From a virus, in the IMG/VR virus record IMGVR_UViG_3300009183_008016, positions 1 through 34,756 of that record: a stretch of 34,756 bases of DNA. One strand, given 5' to 3'. The stretch's first letter is position 1, and the number at the start of each line of letters is the position of its first letter. Position numbers and translations under genes: made by a program. Shown one piece after another: positions 1-7,949 of the stretch. The notes beneath the pieces are model-generated. The model was not told the origin of the DNA and searched no databases. It was given only the letters and a program-made list of their open reading frames with translations.

Positions 1-397
1 TGCCAGTTGGCGATGCAACAACAGTACCATCAACAGTTTGTGTGGCGGGGAAGTTACCAACGGTAACTGTGCCGTCAACAGTATATGTTCCATTCGGAGT
101 GGCAGTAACTGTTCCAGAAACAGGAACTCCAACACCTCCAGAAATACCTTGGATTGTTACAACTCCAGTATCAGCAGTGCCAGCAACGCCAAGACCTGTA
201 ACAGTTTGTGTTCCACCTGATGTTGCTGTAAGATTACCAGTAACGGTATAAGTTCCGGTAGGAGAAGCAACAACAGTACCTGAAACAGGTTGTGTGACGC
301 TTGAGTTGTCAACTTTAAGCGCACTTCCAGCAGTAATTGCGGCTGTATTAGTGTTGTCTGTTAATTTAACTGGAAGTTGTGTTTGGATATCTGCCAT
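1..397 (-). CDS. Repetitive fibre- or decoration-like structural protein (partial, C-terminus beyond window)
   Basis: Read on the minus strand from the ATG at 397, an open frame of 132 codons runs off the left edge. It begins MADIQTQLPVKLTDNTNTAA and is almost entirely Thr, Val, Gly, Ser and Pro. Short beta-strand-like units recur, such as VSGTVVASPTGTYTVTG, VSGTVTATPNGTYTVDG and TVDGTVVASPTG. Repeats of this kind are typical of phage fibre, decoration or adhesin-like proteins. A good Shine-Dalgarno sequence (AGGAGA) lies just before the ATG. It follows the coiled-coil gene at 424-663 with a 26-base gap, so the two are probably co-transcribed. The exact role is unknown; assignment to a virion structural protein is inference from composition. 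Confidence 0.75.
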   Translation of the reverse strand, partial: MADIQTQLPVKLTDNTNTAAITAGSALKVDNSSVTQPVSGTVVASPTGTYTVTGNLTATSGGTQTVTGLGVAGTADTGVVTIQGISGGVGVPVSGTVTATPNGTYTVDGTVTVGNFPATQTVDGTVVASPTG

Positions 398-423
398 TTG
401 TGTCTCCTATTTTTTCTTGGAAA

Positions 424-663
424 TCATCCTGATGAATTTTCTTTCTCTTTTGCTTCTTTTGCTTCTTTGTGAATCCTGATGTTTTTTTCTGCTTCGACAA
501 TTACTTTGTTCTGCGCTTCAATGTCATTGCCACAACGAGCAATCTCTTCTTGCAATTCAATGATTCTAATTTGTTTTGCTTGAATATTAGCCTGAGCAAC
601 AAGTTTAATATGCTCATGGCGCATGATTGTCAAATCCATGTTGCTGCTAAATAAGTCCGCCAT
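424..663 (-). CDS. Small coiled-coil protein, function unknown
   Basis: A 79-residue charged protein. From about residue 15 onward it is predicted by eye to be one long helix with heptad-like Ile/Leu spacing (for example IRIIELQEEIARCGNDIEAQ), ending in a Lys/Glu-rich tail. Such proteins can be trimeric fibre stalks, chaperones or scaffolds, but nothing in the sequence decides between these. The gene starts at ATG 663 with a modest Shine-Dalgarno (AAGGT). An exact T4-late-type box (TATAAATA) sits about 43 bases upstream. It is followed closely by the repetitive structural gene at 1-397, which suggests a late structural operon. Confidence 0.65.
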   Translation of the reverse strand: MADLFSSNMDLTIMRHEHIKLVAQANIQAKQIRIIELQEEIARCGNDIEAQNKVIVEAEKNIRIHKEAKEAKEKENSSG

Positions 664-705
664 AAAAATTACCTTTTTATTTTATTTTCAATGTCAAAAC
701 TAATT

Positions 706-713
706 TATTTATA
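706..713 (-). promoter_or_regulatory. Candidate T4-type late promoter box
   Basis: The minus strand reads TATAAATA here, the exact consensus recognised by T4 gp55-type late sigma factor. It lies in the divergent gap between the minus-strand coiled-coil gene (start 663) and the plus-strand glycosyltransferase gene (start 744). A gp55-like gene is present at 28618-29163. An all-AT octamer is expected several times by chance in AT-rich DNA this long, so position rather than sequence alone is the evidence. Confidence 0.4.
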
Positions 714-743
714 ACAATTTAATCAAAATTTTGGATAACACAC

Positions 744-2102
744 ATGAATTTAGATCGTTTTCTTTCTAATTTCCATTCTGAAACATGGGACATGAGCAAT
801 AATGGCCGTTTTCACGAATCGATTTATATTGCTGAACACCTTACAGTACAATCGCTTAACTGTCTTGGCCTCGTTTATAGCACAAATTACAAATATCACA
901 AAAAAGCACTTGATTGTTTTTATCGTGCTTTGAAAATTGATCCCGGTAATTGGCATTTGTGGTCAAATATTGTTCATGTTTTCAGTTTAACTGGCCAAAA
1001 CGAAAAAGCTGTCATAGCTGCAAATGAGGCAATAAAATTTGCAAGGGGCCAAGCTTTTGATCCTTATTACAACTCTGGTGTTGTGCTGGCGAATCTGGGA
1101 AGACTTGAAGAATCTGAAAAAATGTACAAATTAGCTTTGGAATTAAATCCAAGCCATGCTACGGCTTCATTTAATCTTGCTTTAGTATTATTGCGACAAG
1201 GTAAATATGCTGAAGGATTTAACATGTACGATTGGCGATTTAAGTCGTCAGATATAACGAAAAGATTCAAAGAAAGATTTCTACAAGATCATTGGGACGG
1301 CAGGAAATTTAAGAAAAAGAGTCTTTTAATCTATAGTGAACAAGGTCTTGGAGATTTCATTCTTTTCAGCAGATTTATTGAAAAAGCTAAATCTCTTGGT
1401 GAAAAAGTTATTGTTGAAGTACAAGAACCTCTTGTAAATATTGTTCGTGACAATTTTAATGTAGATGTTGTTTTGCCAAGAGCAAACAATAATGATTGGC
1501 CAAAGGCTCCTGAATCTGATTATTGCATTTCTGTTTGCAGTTTGCCAAAAGTTCTGAAAATCGACAACAAAGAAAAAATACTACATGATCCTTACATCAA
1601 GCCAAAAAACAAAATGAAGTTAAAAAGTGTTGGCAAAAAATTAAAAGTAGGTATTTGTTGGTGTGGCAATCCAGACCACAAGAGAGATCACACGAGATCA
1701 ACATATGTGTCTTCGTTCAAGCCTTTGACAGAAAACAAGAAGATTCAATGCTATGGCTTATTAAAAGGTGTACCGTCAAAAAGAAGTTGGCCAGATGGAA
1801 AAGTAGATTTGAGTACTGGTCTTAGTAATATGAATGTCATTAATTTAGAAGACAAGATACAAAATTTTGATGATTTGGCCTCTGCAATAGATGCGATGGA
1901 TTTGGTTATTACTGTAGATACTGGTCTTGCTCATTTGGCTGGAGCAATGGGAAAACCCACATGGTTACTAATTGGAAGTGAAACTGATTGGCGTTGGATG
2001 GACAATGCCGATACAACTCCTTGGTATCCTTCTATGAAAATTTTCCGTTATAAAACAAGTTGGTCTAATTTAATTAAAGAGGTTGTGGAAGCTCTTCCTT
2101 GA
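744..2102 (+). CDS. TPR-repeat glycosyltransferase (GT-B/heptosyltransferase-like C-terminal domain)
   Basis: A 452-residue protein. Residues about 35-160 carry tetratricopeptide repeats, seen as recurring A-L-x-I-D-P/L-N-P helical units such as ALKIDPGNWHLWSNI and ALELNPSHATASFNLALVLL. A second domain begins near residue 190 with SLLIYSEQGLGDFILFSRFI, the start of a GT-B fold of the ADP-heptose:LPS heptosyltransferase type. Near residues 391-408 it has the nucleotide-sugar-binding segment DTGLAHLAGAMGKPTWLL. The TPR-plus-GT-B layout is shared with bacterial O-GlcNAc-transferase-like proteins. It probably transfers a sugar to a protein or surface glycan; substrate unknown. It converges with the sulfotransferase gene at 2121-2789 with an 18-base gap. 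No clear Shine-Dalgarno precedes the ATG. Confidence 0.8.
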   Translation: MNLDRFLSNFHSETWDMSNNGRFHESIYIAEHLTVQSLNCLGLVYSTNYKYHKKALDCFYRALKIDPGNWHLWSNIVHVFSLTGQNEKAVIAANEAIKFARGQAFDPYYNSGVVLANLGRLEESEKMYKLALELNPSHATASFNLALVLLRQGKYAEGFNMYDWRFKSSDITKRFKERFLQDHWDGRKFKKKSLLIYSEQGLGDFILFSRFIEKAKSLGEKVIVEVQEPLVNIVRDNFNVDVVLPRANNNDWPKAPESDYCISVCSLPKVLKIDNKEKILHDPYIKPKNKMKLKSVGKKLKVGICWCGNPDHKRDHTRSTYVSSFKPLTENKKIQCYGLLKGVPSKRSWPDGKVDLSTGLSNMNVINLEDKIQNFDDLASAIDAMDLVITVDTGLAHLAGAMGKPTWLLIGSETDWRWMDNADTTPWYPSMKIFRYKTSWSNLIKEVVEALP

Positions 2103-2120
2103 TTATAACTAATAAAAATG

Positions 2121-2789
2121 TTAATTTAACTTTTTTTTGCTTAAGTGGGCAATTAAATCATCCCAGTTATTGACCACCTCGGACCATGGATTTTGATTTT
2201 GGCGAAGTTCAGGCTTCAATAAAAGACGAGTTTCTTCTAAATTCTTGATGTGACCGCCAGCAAATTGTAAAGCAGCTTCAACTCTATCCAACCCGTCTTG
2301 TCCAAATATTTGCTCATAAGTCAAATGAAAAGCTCCCACTGCCTTACGCTTATATCTTTCTAATTCTTGGGTCAATTCATCAATATAAGCAGAGATGCGA
2401 TGAGGGCTCAATACAATCTTCGATGAGTATTTCACGCCTATTCCATTCCATACACGAGTCTGTAAAGCTATCCAATAGCTGATAGCGACATCCACAGTAT
2501 TCTCTCTCCACAAGAAAATCGTTGGTACATTGGCTAGTAGAAAATCATTATTCAGGTAATCCAAATGTTGCCAAATATGCTTGAATCCAAGAGCCTCCTG
2601 TTGTATCAAGCGCAAAGATTCTTTAATACCTTTTTCCACAAATATTGGATAATATTTAGCAACCTTAATATCTGAGTTGAACGGTTCGTAAATTGAATTT
2701 AACCCGTTGATAGTGAAGATTTTTTGTAGTTGACTCGAACCGCTTCGTGGATGAGCAAAAATCATGAAGTTTGACAGATGTTTAAGCAT
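2121..2789 (-). CDS. Stf0-like sulfotransferase
   Basis: A 222-residue protein with the two PAPS-binding signatures of sulfotransferases. The 5'-phosphosulfate loop is HPRSGSSQLQ at residues 13-22. The 3'-phosphate segment is LWRENTVDVAISYWIALQT at about residues 93-111. The AISxWxALQTxxW pattern is characteristic of the Stf0 (trehalose sulfotransferase-like) family. It would move a sulfate group from PAPS to a carbohydrate or other acceptor; the acceptor is unknown. It is the last of three minus-strand genes (FkbM methyltransferase, caspase-like protease, sulfotransferase) that look like one operon. Sulfotransferase genes are accessory rather than core in phages, consistent with surface modification. 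Confidence 0.82.
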   Translation of the reverse strand: MLKHLSNFMIFAHPRSGSSQLQKIFTINGLNSIYEPFNSDIKVAKYYPIFVEKGIKESLRLIQQEALGFKHIWQHLDYLNNDFLLANVPTIFLWRENTVDVAISYWIALQTRVWNGIGVKYSSKIVLSPHRISAYIDELTQELERYKRKAVGAFHLTYEQIFGQDGLDRVEAALQFAGGHIKNLEETRLLLKPELRQNQNPWSEVVNNWDDLIAHLSKKKLN

Positions 2790-2824
2790 GATTATTTAGA
2801 GAAAGTTTCAATTTTCAGAATTAT

Positions 2825-3718
2825 TTATTCTGAAGGCAATAAAATATAAGTGCTTGAAATCTTGGTATCAGAGCCAGTTCTGTCTTTTATCATTATTGCA
2901 CGAGCAGGAATATTGTTGAATAATGTTTCATCTAGCATCTTTTCATTTGGTAGGACTTTATAAAGTGGTTTCTGGTAAACATCGTTATGTGATTCTGCAA
3001 ACTTTTTAAGAAATTGTGCTACAGTTATTGTTTTATCACCTTTTACTTTTTGCAAAGTAGATTTCATCTTGGTTGGGAATATTGTTCTTGTTGACAAAGT
3101 ATTGATATTGGTGGAAGCAAGTATAAGACATTCTTTGTAAGCACCAATATCTTGTCCATAGTTTACTTCAATTTGCTCATCATCAAAAAATTTGTTTGGA
3201 TTTGAAACTCTGTAAGCGGTTGGAAGTTCTTCAAGACCTGTTCTAATATTGAGAATCGGCTTTCCGCTTTCTTGGAATCCTTCTTGTATTCCTCCCTCTG
3301 CGTGACATGTGTCAATAAAAATTACAAGTCTCTGAACTTTGTTGCCTTTTGCGATTGCTTGCAGAGCTTTTGTGAACTTGAAATCTCCCCCTAATGCTTC
3401 CATACTGAAATTTTTCCAGCTACCTCCTCCATGACTGTTGACATAAAAAAGAAGAGTTCCTGCTTCTCCGACAGCTTTTGCTCCTTCTGTAAGTTTACTA
3501 TAGATGAGAGGGGAGGAAACATTGTGGTAGCTTTGAGACTTAAAACCAAGGCTTCCGTCCTTGAAAATACTCTCCATAAGTTGAATATTTTCAAGCCTTC
3601 CTTCCTCGTTTGTCATTGTAAAAAGCAAAGCTAAGTTATTCTCGTTTCTGTCAAATGGAAGACCGACAGGAGCGGGATTTTGTGCAAAAATTAAAAATGC
3701 TAAAATTGTTGTAATCAA
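2825..3718 (-). CDS. Caspase-like (clan CD) cysteine protease, possibly exported
   Basis: A 297-residue protein with the catalytic dyad layout of clan CD peptidases (caspase, metacaspase, legumain, gingipain). A beta-strand ends in His96 (LLFYVNSHGGG, residues 89-99), and a second ends in Cys138 (LVIFIDTCHAEGG, 131-143). The first 15 or so residues are hydrophobic (ITTILAFLIFA) and could be a signal or anchor, though no basic residue precedes them. The start is TTG at 3718, overlapping the upstream methyltransferase stop as TTGA. No ATG lies in frame near it, and the next Met is residue 35, inside the domain. The coupling suggests co-expression with the FkbM gene. Substrate and role are unknown; a defence, counter-defence or processing role is only possible. 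Confidence 0.75.
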   Translation of the reverse strand: MITTILAFLIFAQNPAPVGLPFDRNENNLALLFTMTNEEGRLENIQLMESIFKDGSLGFKSQSYHNVSSPLIYSKLTEGAKAVGEAGTLLFYVNSHGGGSWKNFSMEALGGDFKFTKALQAIAKGNKVQRLVIFIDTCHAEGGIQEGFQESGKPILNIRTGLEELPTAYRVSNPNKFFDDEQIEVNYGQDIGAYKECLILASTNINTLSTRTIFPTKMKSTLQKVKGDKTITVAQFLKKFAESHNDVYQKPLYKVLPNEKMLDETLFNNIPARAIMIKDRTGSDTKISSTYILLPSE

Positions 3719-4509
3719 TTTAATTTTTCCATTGCAAACTTTTTGGTATCAATCGGACAAGTAACGCTCTTGTGATGACAAAAAACATTACCAGAAACTA
3801 TCTGTATTCCTTGATCATTTATAAAAACATTTTCTTTTTCGTTGTAGTAGTTATTTGGATTGTAAAGAGGTGCCATGTGTTTGTAAATCACATAATCAAG
3901 TGAAATTATATATTCAAGCAAATCTTTAGATTTATCATCTCTATCATTTTCTACATAAAGCAAAGGCTTGCATTTATTGATCATTTTTTCAGCACCCATA
4001 AGTGCTATTTTTTCCATGCCTTCAATATCCATTTTGATAAAATCACATTTTAAGAAATTACATTCATCTAAAGTAATTAGTGGAACAGGATAGTGAACAC
4101 CGCTAGAATAATCATAATCTAAAGACAAACCGCCAAAGTTAACAGTTCTTTCCAAGTCAAGTTCTGGAACGGCAATTAATCCACTTCCTGATCCTATTGC
4201 CTTTTGGAAGGCATAAACATTTCTTATGTTGTTGATTGAGATGTTGCCGCATAGTGTGGTGAAATTATTTCTTTCAGGCTCATATGCGAAAACAACCCCG
4301 TTTCCTTCAACCAATCGACTTAGAGCTATTGTGTGACAACCAATATTAGCACCAATATCAAGAACTGCGAATCCCGGCTTAATGCAGTCACGAAAAAGTT
4401 GAACTTCTGATTCAGAAAATTCACCATATCTTTCAATTGAACGGCCAATCCATATGTCGCTGTTGTTGTAAATCATAATTCCATAACGACACTTTTTTAT
4501 CAAATTCAT
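3715..4509 (-). CDS. FkbM-family SAM-dependent methyltransferase
   Basis: A 264-residue protein. The SAM-binding motif I is FAVLDIGANIGCHTIALSR at residues 48-65 (Asp51, Gly53). It is followed by an acidic strand end (VVFAYEPE, 72-79). The family signature IKMDIEGMEKIALMGAE lies at about 158-174. FkbM enzymes methylate hydroxyls on sugars or other small groups and are common in surface-polysaccharide loci. The ATG at 4509 has an AGAGG Shine-Dalgarno. It is the first gene of a three-gene minus-strand unit with the caspase-like and sulfotransferase genes. The substrate is not evident. Confidence 0.85.
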   Translation of the reverse strand: MNLIKKCRYGIMIYNNSDIWIGRSIERYGEFSESEVQLFRDCIKPGFAVLDIGANIGCHTIALSRLVEGNGVVFAYEPERNNFTTLCGNISINNIRNVYAFQKAIGSGSGLIAVPELDLERTVNFGGLSLDYDYSSGVHYPVPLITLDECNFLKCDFIKMDIEGMEKIALMGAEKMINKCKPLLYVENDRDDKSKDLLEYIISLDYVIYKHMAPLYNPNNYYNEKENVFINDQGIQIVSGNVFCHHKSVTCPIDTKKFAMEKLN

Positions 4510-4563
4510 GGTTTTGCCTCTGATCTTTTATCAACCTAATAGAGTTGTTCAATATATAAAATT

Positions 4564-5058
4564 ATGCCACTTATTCAATGGATTATGCAAAATTTGCAAC
4601 CTACTAGTCAAGGTGTGGTTGTAGATGGCGCAGCTCTAGTTAAAAAACTCGTAAATCTTGCTGGTTCTGGTGGAGTAGAAATATCAGGCACAGGCGATGT
4701 TATACTAATTAAATCATTGGATGGCGTGATAATTGATGGTTTTTCGCCTTCTCAAAGTGAATTTAATTCATCTTTCACTGGTGGAGTGGAACTAAACGGA
4801 GAAGCATTTGCGGAATTTAATTCCATACTTAGAAACATAATCCCTTACAGTCTTGGTGATACTGTTTATACATCCAATGGTTTGCAATACATGGTTCTTG
4901 GTTTTTTCTGGAATATGGACAAAGAGCTTACTTATGAGATCACCAATTATAATGAAACAATATTTGTTCCAGAATCTTTTGTTTATCTAGATAGAAGCAT
5001 TTACTATCAAACGCAGTTATCAATAATTGATCGAAATATAGCCAACTTGAGTGCATAA
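4564..5058 (+). CDS. Hypothetical protein with SH3-like C-terminal segment
   Basis: A 164-residue protein that I do not recognise. The first half is Gly/Val/Asp-rich (GVVVDGAALVKKLVNLAGSG, GTGDVILIKSLDGVIIDGF). The second half, from residue about 97, reads GDTVYTSNGLQYMVLGFFW and then ITNYNETIFVPESFVYLD. That alternating pattern resembles a small beta-barrel of the SH3/KOW kind, but this is a weak inference. It is followed five bases later by the repeat-containing gene at 5063, and both starts are preceded by the same bases, ATAAAATT, directly before the ATG, with no Shine-Dalgarno. The two are probably expressed together. Confidence 0.6.
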   Translation: MPLIQWIMQNLQPTSQGVVVDGAALVKKLVNLAGSGGVEISGTGDVILIKSLDGVIIDGFSPSQSEFNSSFTGGVELNGEAFAEFNSILRNIIPYSLGDTVYTSNGLQYMVLGFFWNMDKELTYEITNYNETIFVPESFVYLDRSIYYQTQLSIIDRNIANLSA

Positions 5059-5062
5059 AATT

Positions 5063-5926
5063 ATGAATTACACATATTATGGTGGCGGCGAAATAAAAGT
5101 TCTTGGCAGCGCCAAGCAACATGCAAGTTTGTATTTCTACAGGAAGTTTGAGCGTTCTTCTCAAAAAAGATTTGGCAATAAGGAAATTGCTTATTTGAAA
5201 AGTGAAGCATTGAAAGGAAAGCTTCAGAGAATAGTTATTCAAAAAGTCTACATGAAAAACACAACAAAGACTTTTTACAAAACTGTCAACTTTTACGAAG
5301 ATGCCTTGCACAGCCTTTATAGAGAAGATGAACTTTTAACTTTACAGGAAGCTCAAGAGATCATTGGTCTTTTCATGCTAGAAGTTAAAGTTCAAAATGT
5401 CAGAGCAGAAGAAAAAATTGAATTGCCAAAGAAACATGTTGCAAAATATGCAAATAATAGCATGATGTATTCATTCAGTTCGGCAATCAAAGGTCAACTC
5501 GAAAAGGTTATGATTGCTTCAAGTCCTAAACCAAGACTTTATCTAGATAAATTGAATTCAATGTGGAACGAAGAAGACTTAGTAAACGAAAATGAAGCAA
5601 ATCAATTAATTTGGGAATATGAACAAAGAATTGCAACAAGAATACACAAATCAGATGTAAAAATACAATCTTTAGGTCAACAAGTGAATATAATATTGGG
5701 CCAAATATATTATGATAAAATTACAGCAAAAAGAGGAATAATCACACCTGTATTGGTTACAAAAATAATCAACTCAAATATTGTTGAAGACAGATTGAAT
5801 AATTTGTGGGAAATAGTAGACTTGATTGATCTTTCGGAGGCGAAAAGTTTGGCCCTGAATTATTGGACAATTAGAAGAGAACAGCTTGTTGATGTGATTA
5901 ACAAGTCAAATGGAGATATGCCTTAA
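5063..5926 (+). CDS. Uncharacterised protein with three internal repeats
   Basis: A 287-residue protein starting at MNYTYYGGGE. An ATG twelve bases upstream, at 5051, is also in frame but overlaps the previous gene. Three copies of a helical motif are spaced about 81-82 residues apart. They are EDALHSLYREDELLTLQEAQ (79-98), LDKLNSMWNEEDLVNENEAN (161-180) and EDRLNNLWEIVDLIDLSEAK (242-261), each followed by a hydrophobic helix. Each is preceded by a segment beginning GKLQRIVI, GQLEKVMI or GQIYYDKI. The shared pattern is xDxLxxLWxxxDLxxxxEAxxL. It suggests three copies of one small domain. I do not recognise the family. It converges with the minus-strand gene at 5923 with a 4-base overlap. Confidence 0.68.
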   Translation: MNYTYYGGGEIKVLGSAKQHASLYFYRKFERSSQKRFGNKEIAYLKSEALKGKLQRIVIQKVYMKNTTKTFYKTVNFYEDALHSLYREDELLTLQEAQEIIGLFMLEVKVQNVRAEEKIELPKKHVAKYANNSMMYSFSSAIKGQLEKVMIASSPKPRLYLDKLNSMWNEEDLVNENEANQLIWEYEQRIATRIHKSDVKIQSLGQQVNIILGQIYYDKITAKRGIITPVLVTKIINSNIVEDRLNNLWEIVDLIDLSEAKSLALNYWTIRREQLVDVINKSNGDMP

Positions 5927-6303
5927 TCATCGTCAAGAGAAACTTTTTTGTTTCTTGCGGGCATTTTTTGTCTTTTCTTTTTTGATTCAGGTTGAAACCG
6001 AACACGAATTTTTCTTGGAGATTTGATAACTTGCACATGAGACATGTTGTTGGTAATGACAGTAATTAAGTTGTGTTCTTCAATAGAAACAGATTCCAAG
6101 ATGAAAAGCATATCATCGTATATCACATAAAGAGTATTTTTTTGTCTGGGAGTTTTGTATGGTAATGGTTCGTCTTTTTTCAAGACTGTCGCTTTTTTAA
6201 CAATATCGATAATGGTATAGACACGAAGGTATGGGTCGTTGGAAACCCTTTCTTTCCAACGAACGAGAGCATGGTCTGTAACATGAATGATGTGCGCTTT
6301 CAC
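5923..6303 (-). CDS. Hypothetical basic protein
   Basis: A 126-residue protein starting with GTG at 6303. It begins KAHIIHVTDHALVRWKERV, a His-x-x-Arg-x-x-Glu-Arg arrangement seen in several small phage and toxin-like families. A beta-rich middle follows (NTLYVIYDDMLFILESVSIE, NLITVITNN). The C-terminal 30 residues are strongly basic (PRKIRVRF, KKKRQK, ARNKK) before an acidic end. The basic tail could bind nucleic acid. No Shine-Dalgarno is obvious. It lies downstream of the Dda-like helicase gene on the same strand with a 26-base gap, so the two are probably co-transcribed. Function unknown. Confidence 0.6.
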   Translation of the reverse strand: MKAHIIHVTDHALVRWKERVSNDPYLRVYTIIDIVKKATVLKKDEPLPYKTPRQKNTLYVIYDDMLFILESVSIEEHNLITVITNNMSHVQVIKSPRKIRVRFQPESKKKRQKMPARNKKVSLDDD

Positions 6304-6329
6304 CCATGTAATTTACAAAAAAATTAGCT

Positions 6330-7421
6330 TTAAGGCAATAGGTAATGAGGATGGAACTCTGCGGATTTAACCCATATCAATCCGTTGATAGCTCTGCTTG
6401 CAGCAGTATATGACCATCTAACATGGTCCCAATTTTCACATTTTTGCTCATAAACAATTACATTGCCAAATTGATCTCCTTGCGCTTTGTGGCAAGTAAT
6501 TGCATACCCATAATCAAAAGGGTTGGCCTCTTGCTTAAATTCAAATTGGTTTGTTTCTTTTCCGAATTGGTCTGGATCGTATTTGATAAGACCGAAACCA
6601 AGTCCGTCCGATGTGAAGTCTATTCTCTCATTTTTATGTATTTTGGTTACATATCCTTGCATGCCATTGAAAAGACCAAGAGGCCTGTTATTTCTCAAGC
6701 AAATTATTTTTTCTCCTTTGGCAATAAATGTAAAATCAATCTTTTTTTCTTTTCTGACACGATTATTTAATTTCACTCTGGTTTTGTTGAAAGCTACAAT
6801 GATTTGATCAACTGCTGCCAAATGCTTATCTTCAACAACACTATCCTCTACTATTTGAACAGATTTTGTTGTTCCAAATGTTCTGGCAGGATTGCCTTTC
6901 CTTAGATGTTCAGCAAAATGAGCTATCTCGCCAGCGTTCCTGTGAACAGTTTCAAGCCTAAACATTGGCTCTTCCATTAAATTAAACTTGCTTCCAATAG
7001 GCTCAAGTTGTCCATGATCTCCGACATAAATGATTGGTATTCCAAAAGATAAAAGGTCATCGTGGATTTCCTTGGAAACCATGCTGGATTCATCGATTAT
7101 AAAACCATCCATTCTAATTGGCATTTCATAACGATTCATCAAACTCCAAGTAGTTTCTCCTTTTGAATCAGTCATGGGTCGATATATCATGCTATGAATT
7201 GTATTTGCATTCAAACCTTTTTTTCTTAGAACATTAGTTGCTTTGCCAGTATATGCTCCCACAGCAAAATCAAGACCCTTGTTTTTTAATGCTTGGTTCA
7301 ATGTAGAAATGATAGTGCTTTTCCCGGTGCCAGCATAACCACCCATCGTAATGACTTGATTGCTTTCAAAAGACTTCAGGATATTCCTGACAATGTCTTT
7401 CTGTTCGTTAGATAGTTGCAT
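6330..7421 (-). CDS. dda: Dda-like / RecD-like SF1B DNA helicase
   Basis: A 363-residue ATP-dependent 5'-3' DNA helicase of the Dda/RecD group. Visible motifs in order: motif I (Walker A) GGYAGTGKST at 27-36; motif II GFIIDESSMVS at 106-116 with Asp110 and Glu111; motif III YVGDHGQLEPIG at 132-143; motif IV-like LETVHRNAGEIAHFA around 156-170; motif V YGYAITCHKAQGDQF near 308-322; and motif VI YTAASRAING near 340-350. The length is slightly under T4 Dda (439 residues). In T4-like phages Dda acts in replication initiation and in moving proteins off DNA. It sits on the minus strand upstream of the basic hypothetical gene at 5923-6303. Confidence 0.9.
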   Translation of the reverse strand: MQLSNEQKDIVRNILKSFESNQVITMGGYAGTGKSTIISTLNQALKNKGLDFAVGAYTGKATNVLRKKGLNANTIHSMIYRPMTDSKGETTWSLMNRYEMPIRMDGFIIDESSMVSKEIHDDLLSFGIPIIYVGDHGQLEPIGSKFNLMEEPMFRLETVHRNAGEIAHFAEHLRKGNPARTFGTTKSVQIVEDSVVEDKHLAAVDQIIVAFNKTRVKLNNRVRKEKKIDFTFIAKGEKIICLRNNRPLGLFNGMQGYVTKIHKNERIDFTSDGLGFGLIKYDPDQFGKETNQFEFKQEANPFDYGYAITCHKAQGDQFGNVIVYEQKCENWDHVRWSYTAASRAINGLIWVKSAEFHPHYLLP

Positions 7422-7466
7422 GAATATCCTTTGTTATCACCTAATTCAAAAGGTGAACCTCAAGCT

Positions 7467-7838
7467 TCAAAACTTGCTGCAAAGAAAATTTGGTTCTTCT
7501 TGGAATTCAAAAATTTCAAAACCTAAAATAATATTTGGGTTTTGAACAATCTTTCTGGGAAAACTGAAATGTTCAACTCTCCATTTCAAAGAATTGATCG
7601 TTTCAATATCATCGACCGAAAGATATATGCAAGCCTTAAGCCACTCTTTGGGCAAATTTCGTTTGATAAAATCTTTAGCAGTATCTTGAATGCTGAATAT
7701 AGGTAGATATATTTCTGATTCATCTTTATATCTGTATGTCAGTAGTGGTATCCATTTGTGGGATACACATTCCTTCACGATATCATTAATTTTAAGTTGT
7801 CCATCTGAACATAGAATTGCCATCATGGCTTTTTCCAT
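7467..7838 (-). CDS. Hypothetical protein
   Basis: A 123-residue protein I do not recognise. It has an alternating hydrophobic pattern with segments HKWIPLLTYRYKDESEIYLP, DTAKDFIKRNLPKEWLKACI and IILGFEIFEFQEEP, suggesting a small alpha/beta fold. The ATG at 7838 has at most a weak Shine-Dalgarno (AGAAG) and lies five bases after the stop of the tiny membrane-protein gene at 7844-7945. It belongs to the tightly packed minus-strand run 9007 to 7467. No function can be assigned. Confidence 0.55.
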   Translation of the reverse strand: MEKAMMAILCSDGQLKINDIVKECVSHKWIPLLTYRYKDESEIYLPIFSIQDTAKDFIKRNLPKEWLKACIYLSVDDIETINSLKWRVEHFSFPRKIVQNPNIILGFEIFEFQEEPNFLCSKF

Positions 7839-7843
7839 CGCTT

Positions 7844-7945
7844 CTACTGTGTTTTTTTATTACTCAGCAACCACCAGAAAATACATGAAATCATGGCGAC
7901 TGTAAAACAGATTCCGGTAATTGCGCCCCAAACAAAATATTCCAT
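7844..7945 (-). CDS. 33-residue single-span membrane protein
   Basis: A short frame from ATG 7945 to TAG at 7844 encodes MEYFVWGAITGICFTVAMIS followed by CIFWWLLSNKKTQ. Residues 4-27 form one hydrophobic helix long enough to span a membrane. It ends in aromatic and basic residues (WWLLSNKK), as expected at the cytoplasmic face. A Shine-Dalgarno (AAAGGA) lies at suitable spacing before the ATG. It fills the gap between the neighbours at 7950 and 7838 almost exactly (4 and 5 bases), strong positional support for a real gene. Function is unknown; small phage membrane proteins can act in lysis, superinfection exclusion or host membrane control, but nothing here discriminates. Confidence 0.62.
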   Translation of the reverse strand: MEYFVWGAITGICFTVAMISCIFWWLLSNKKTQ

Positions 7946-7949
7946 GGTT

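Noticed and set aside
2103-2120. Bidirectional terminator between convergent genes at 2102 and 2121
   Set aside because: A T-run is present but no convincing stem can be formed.
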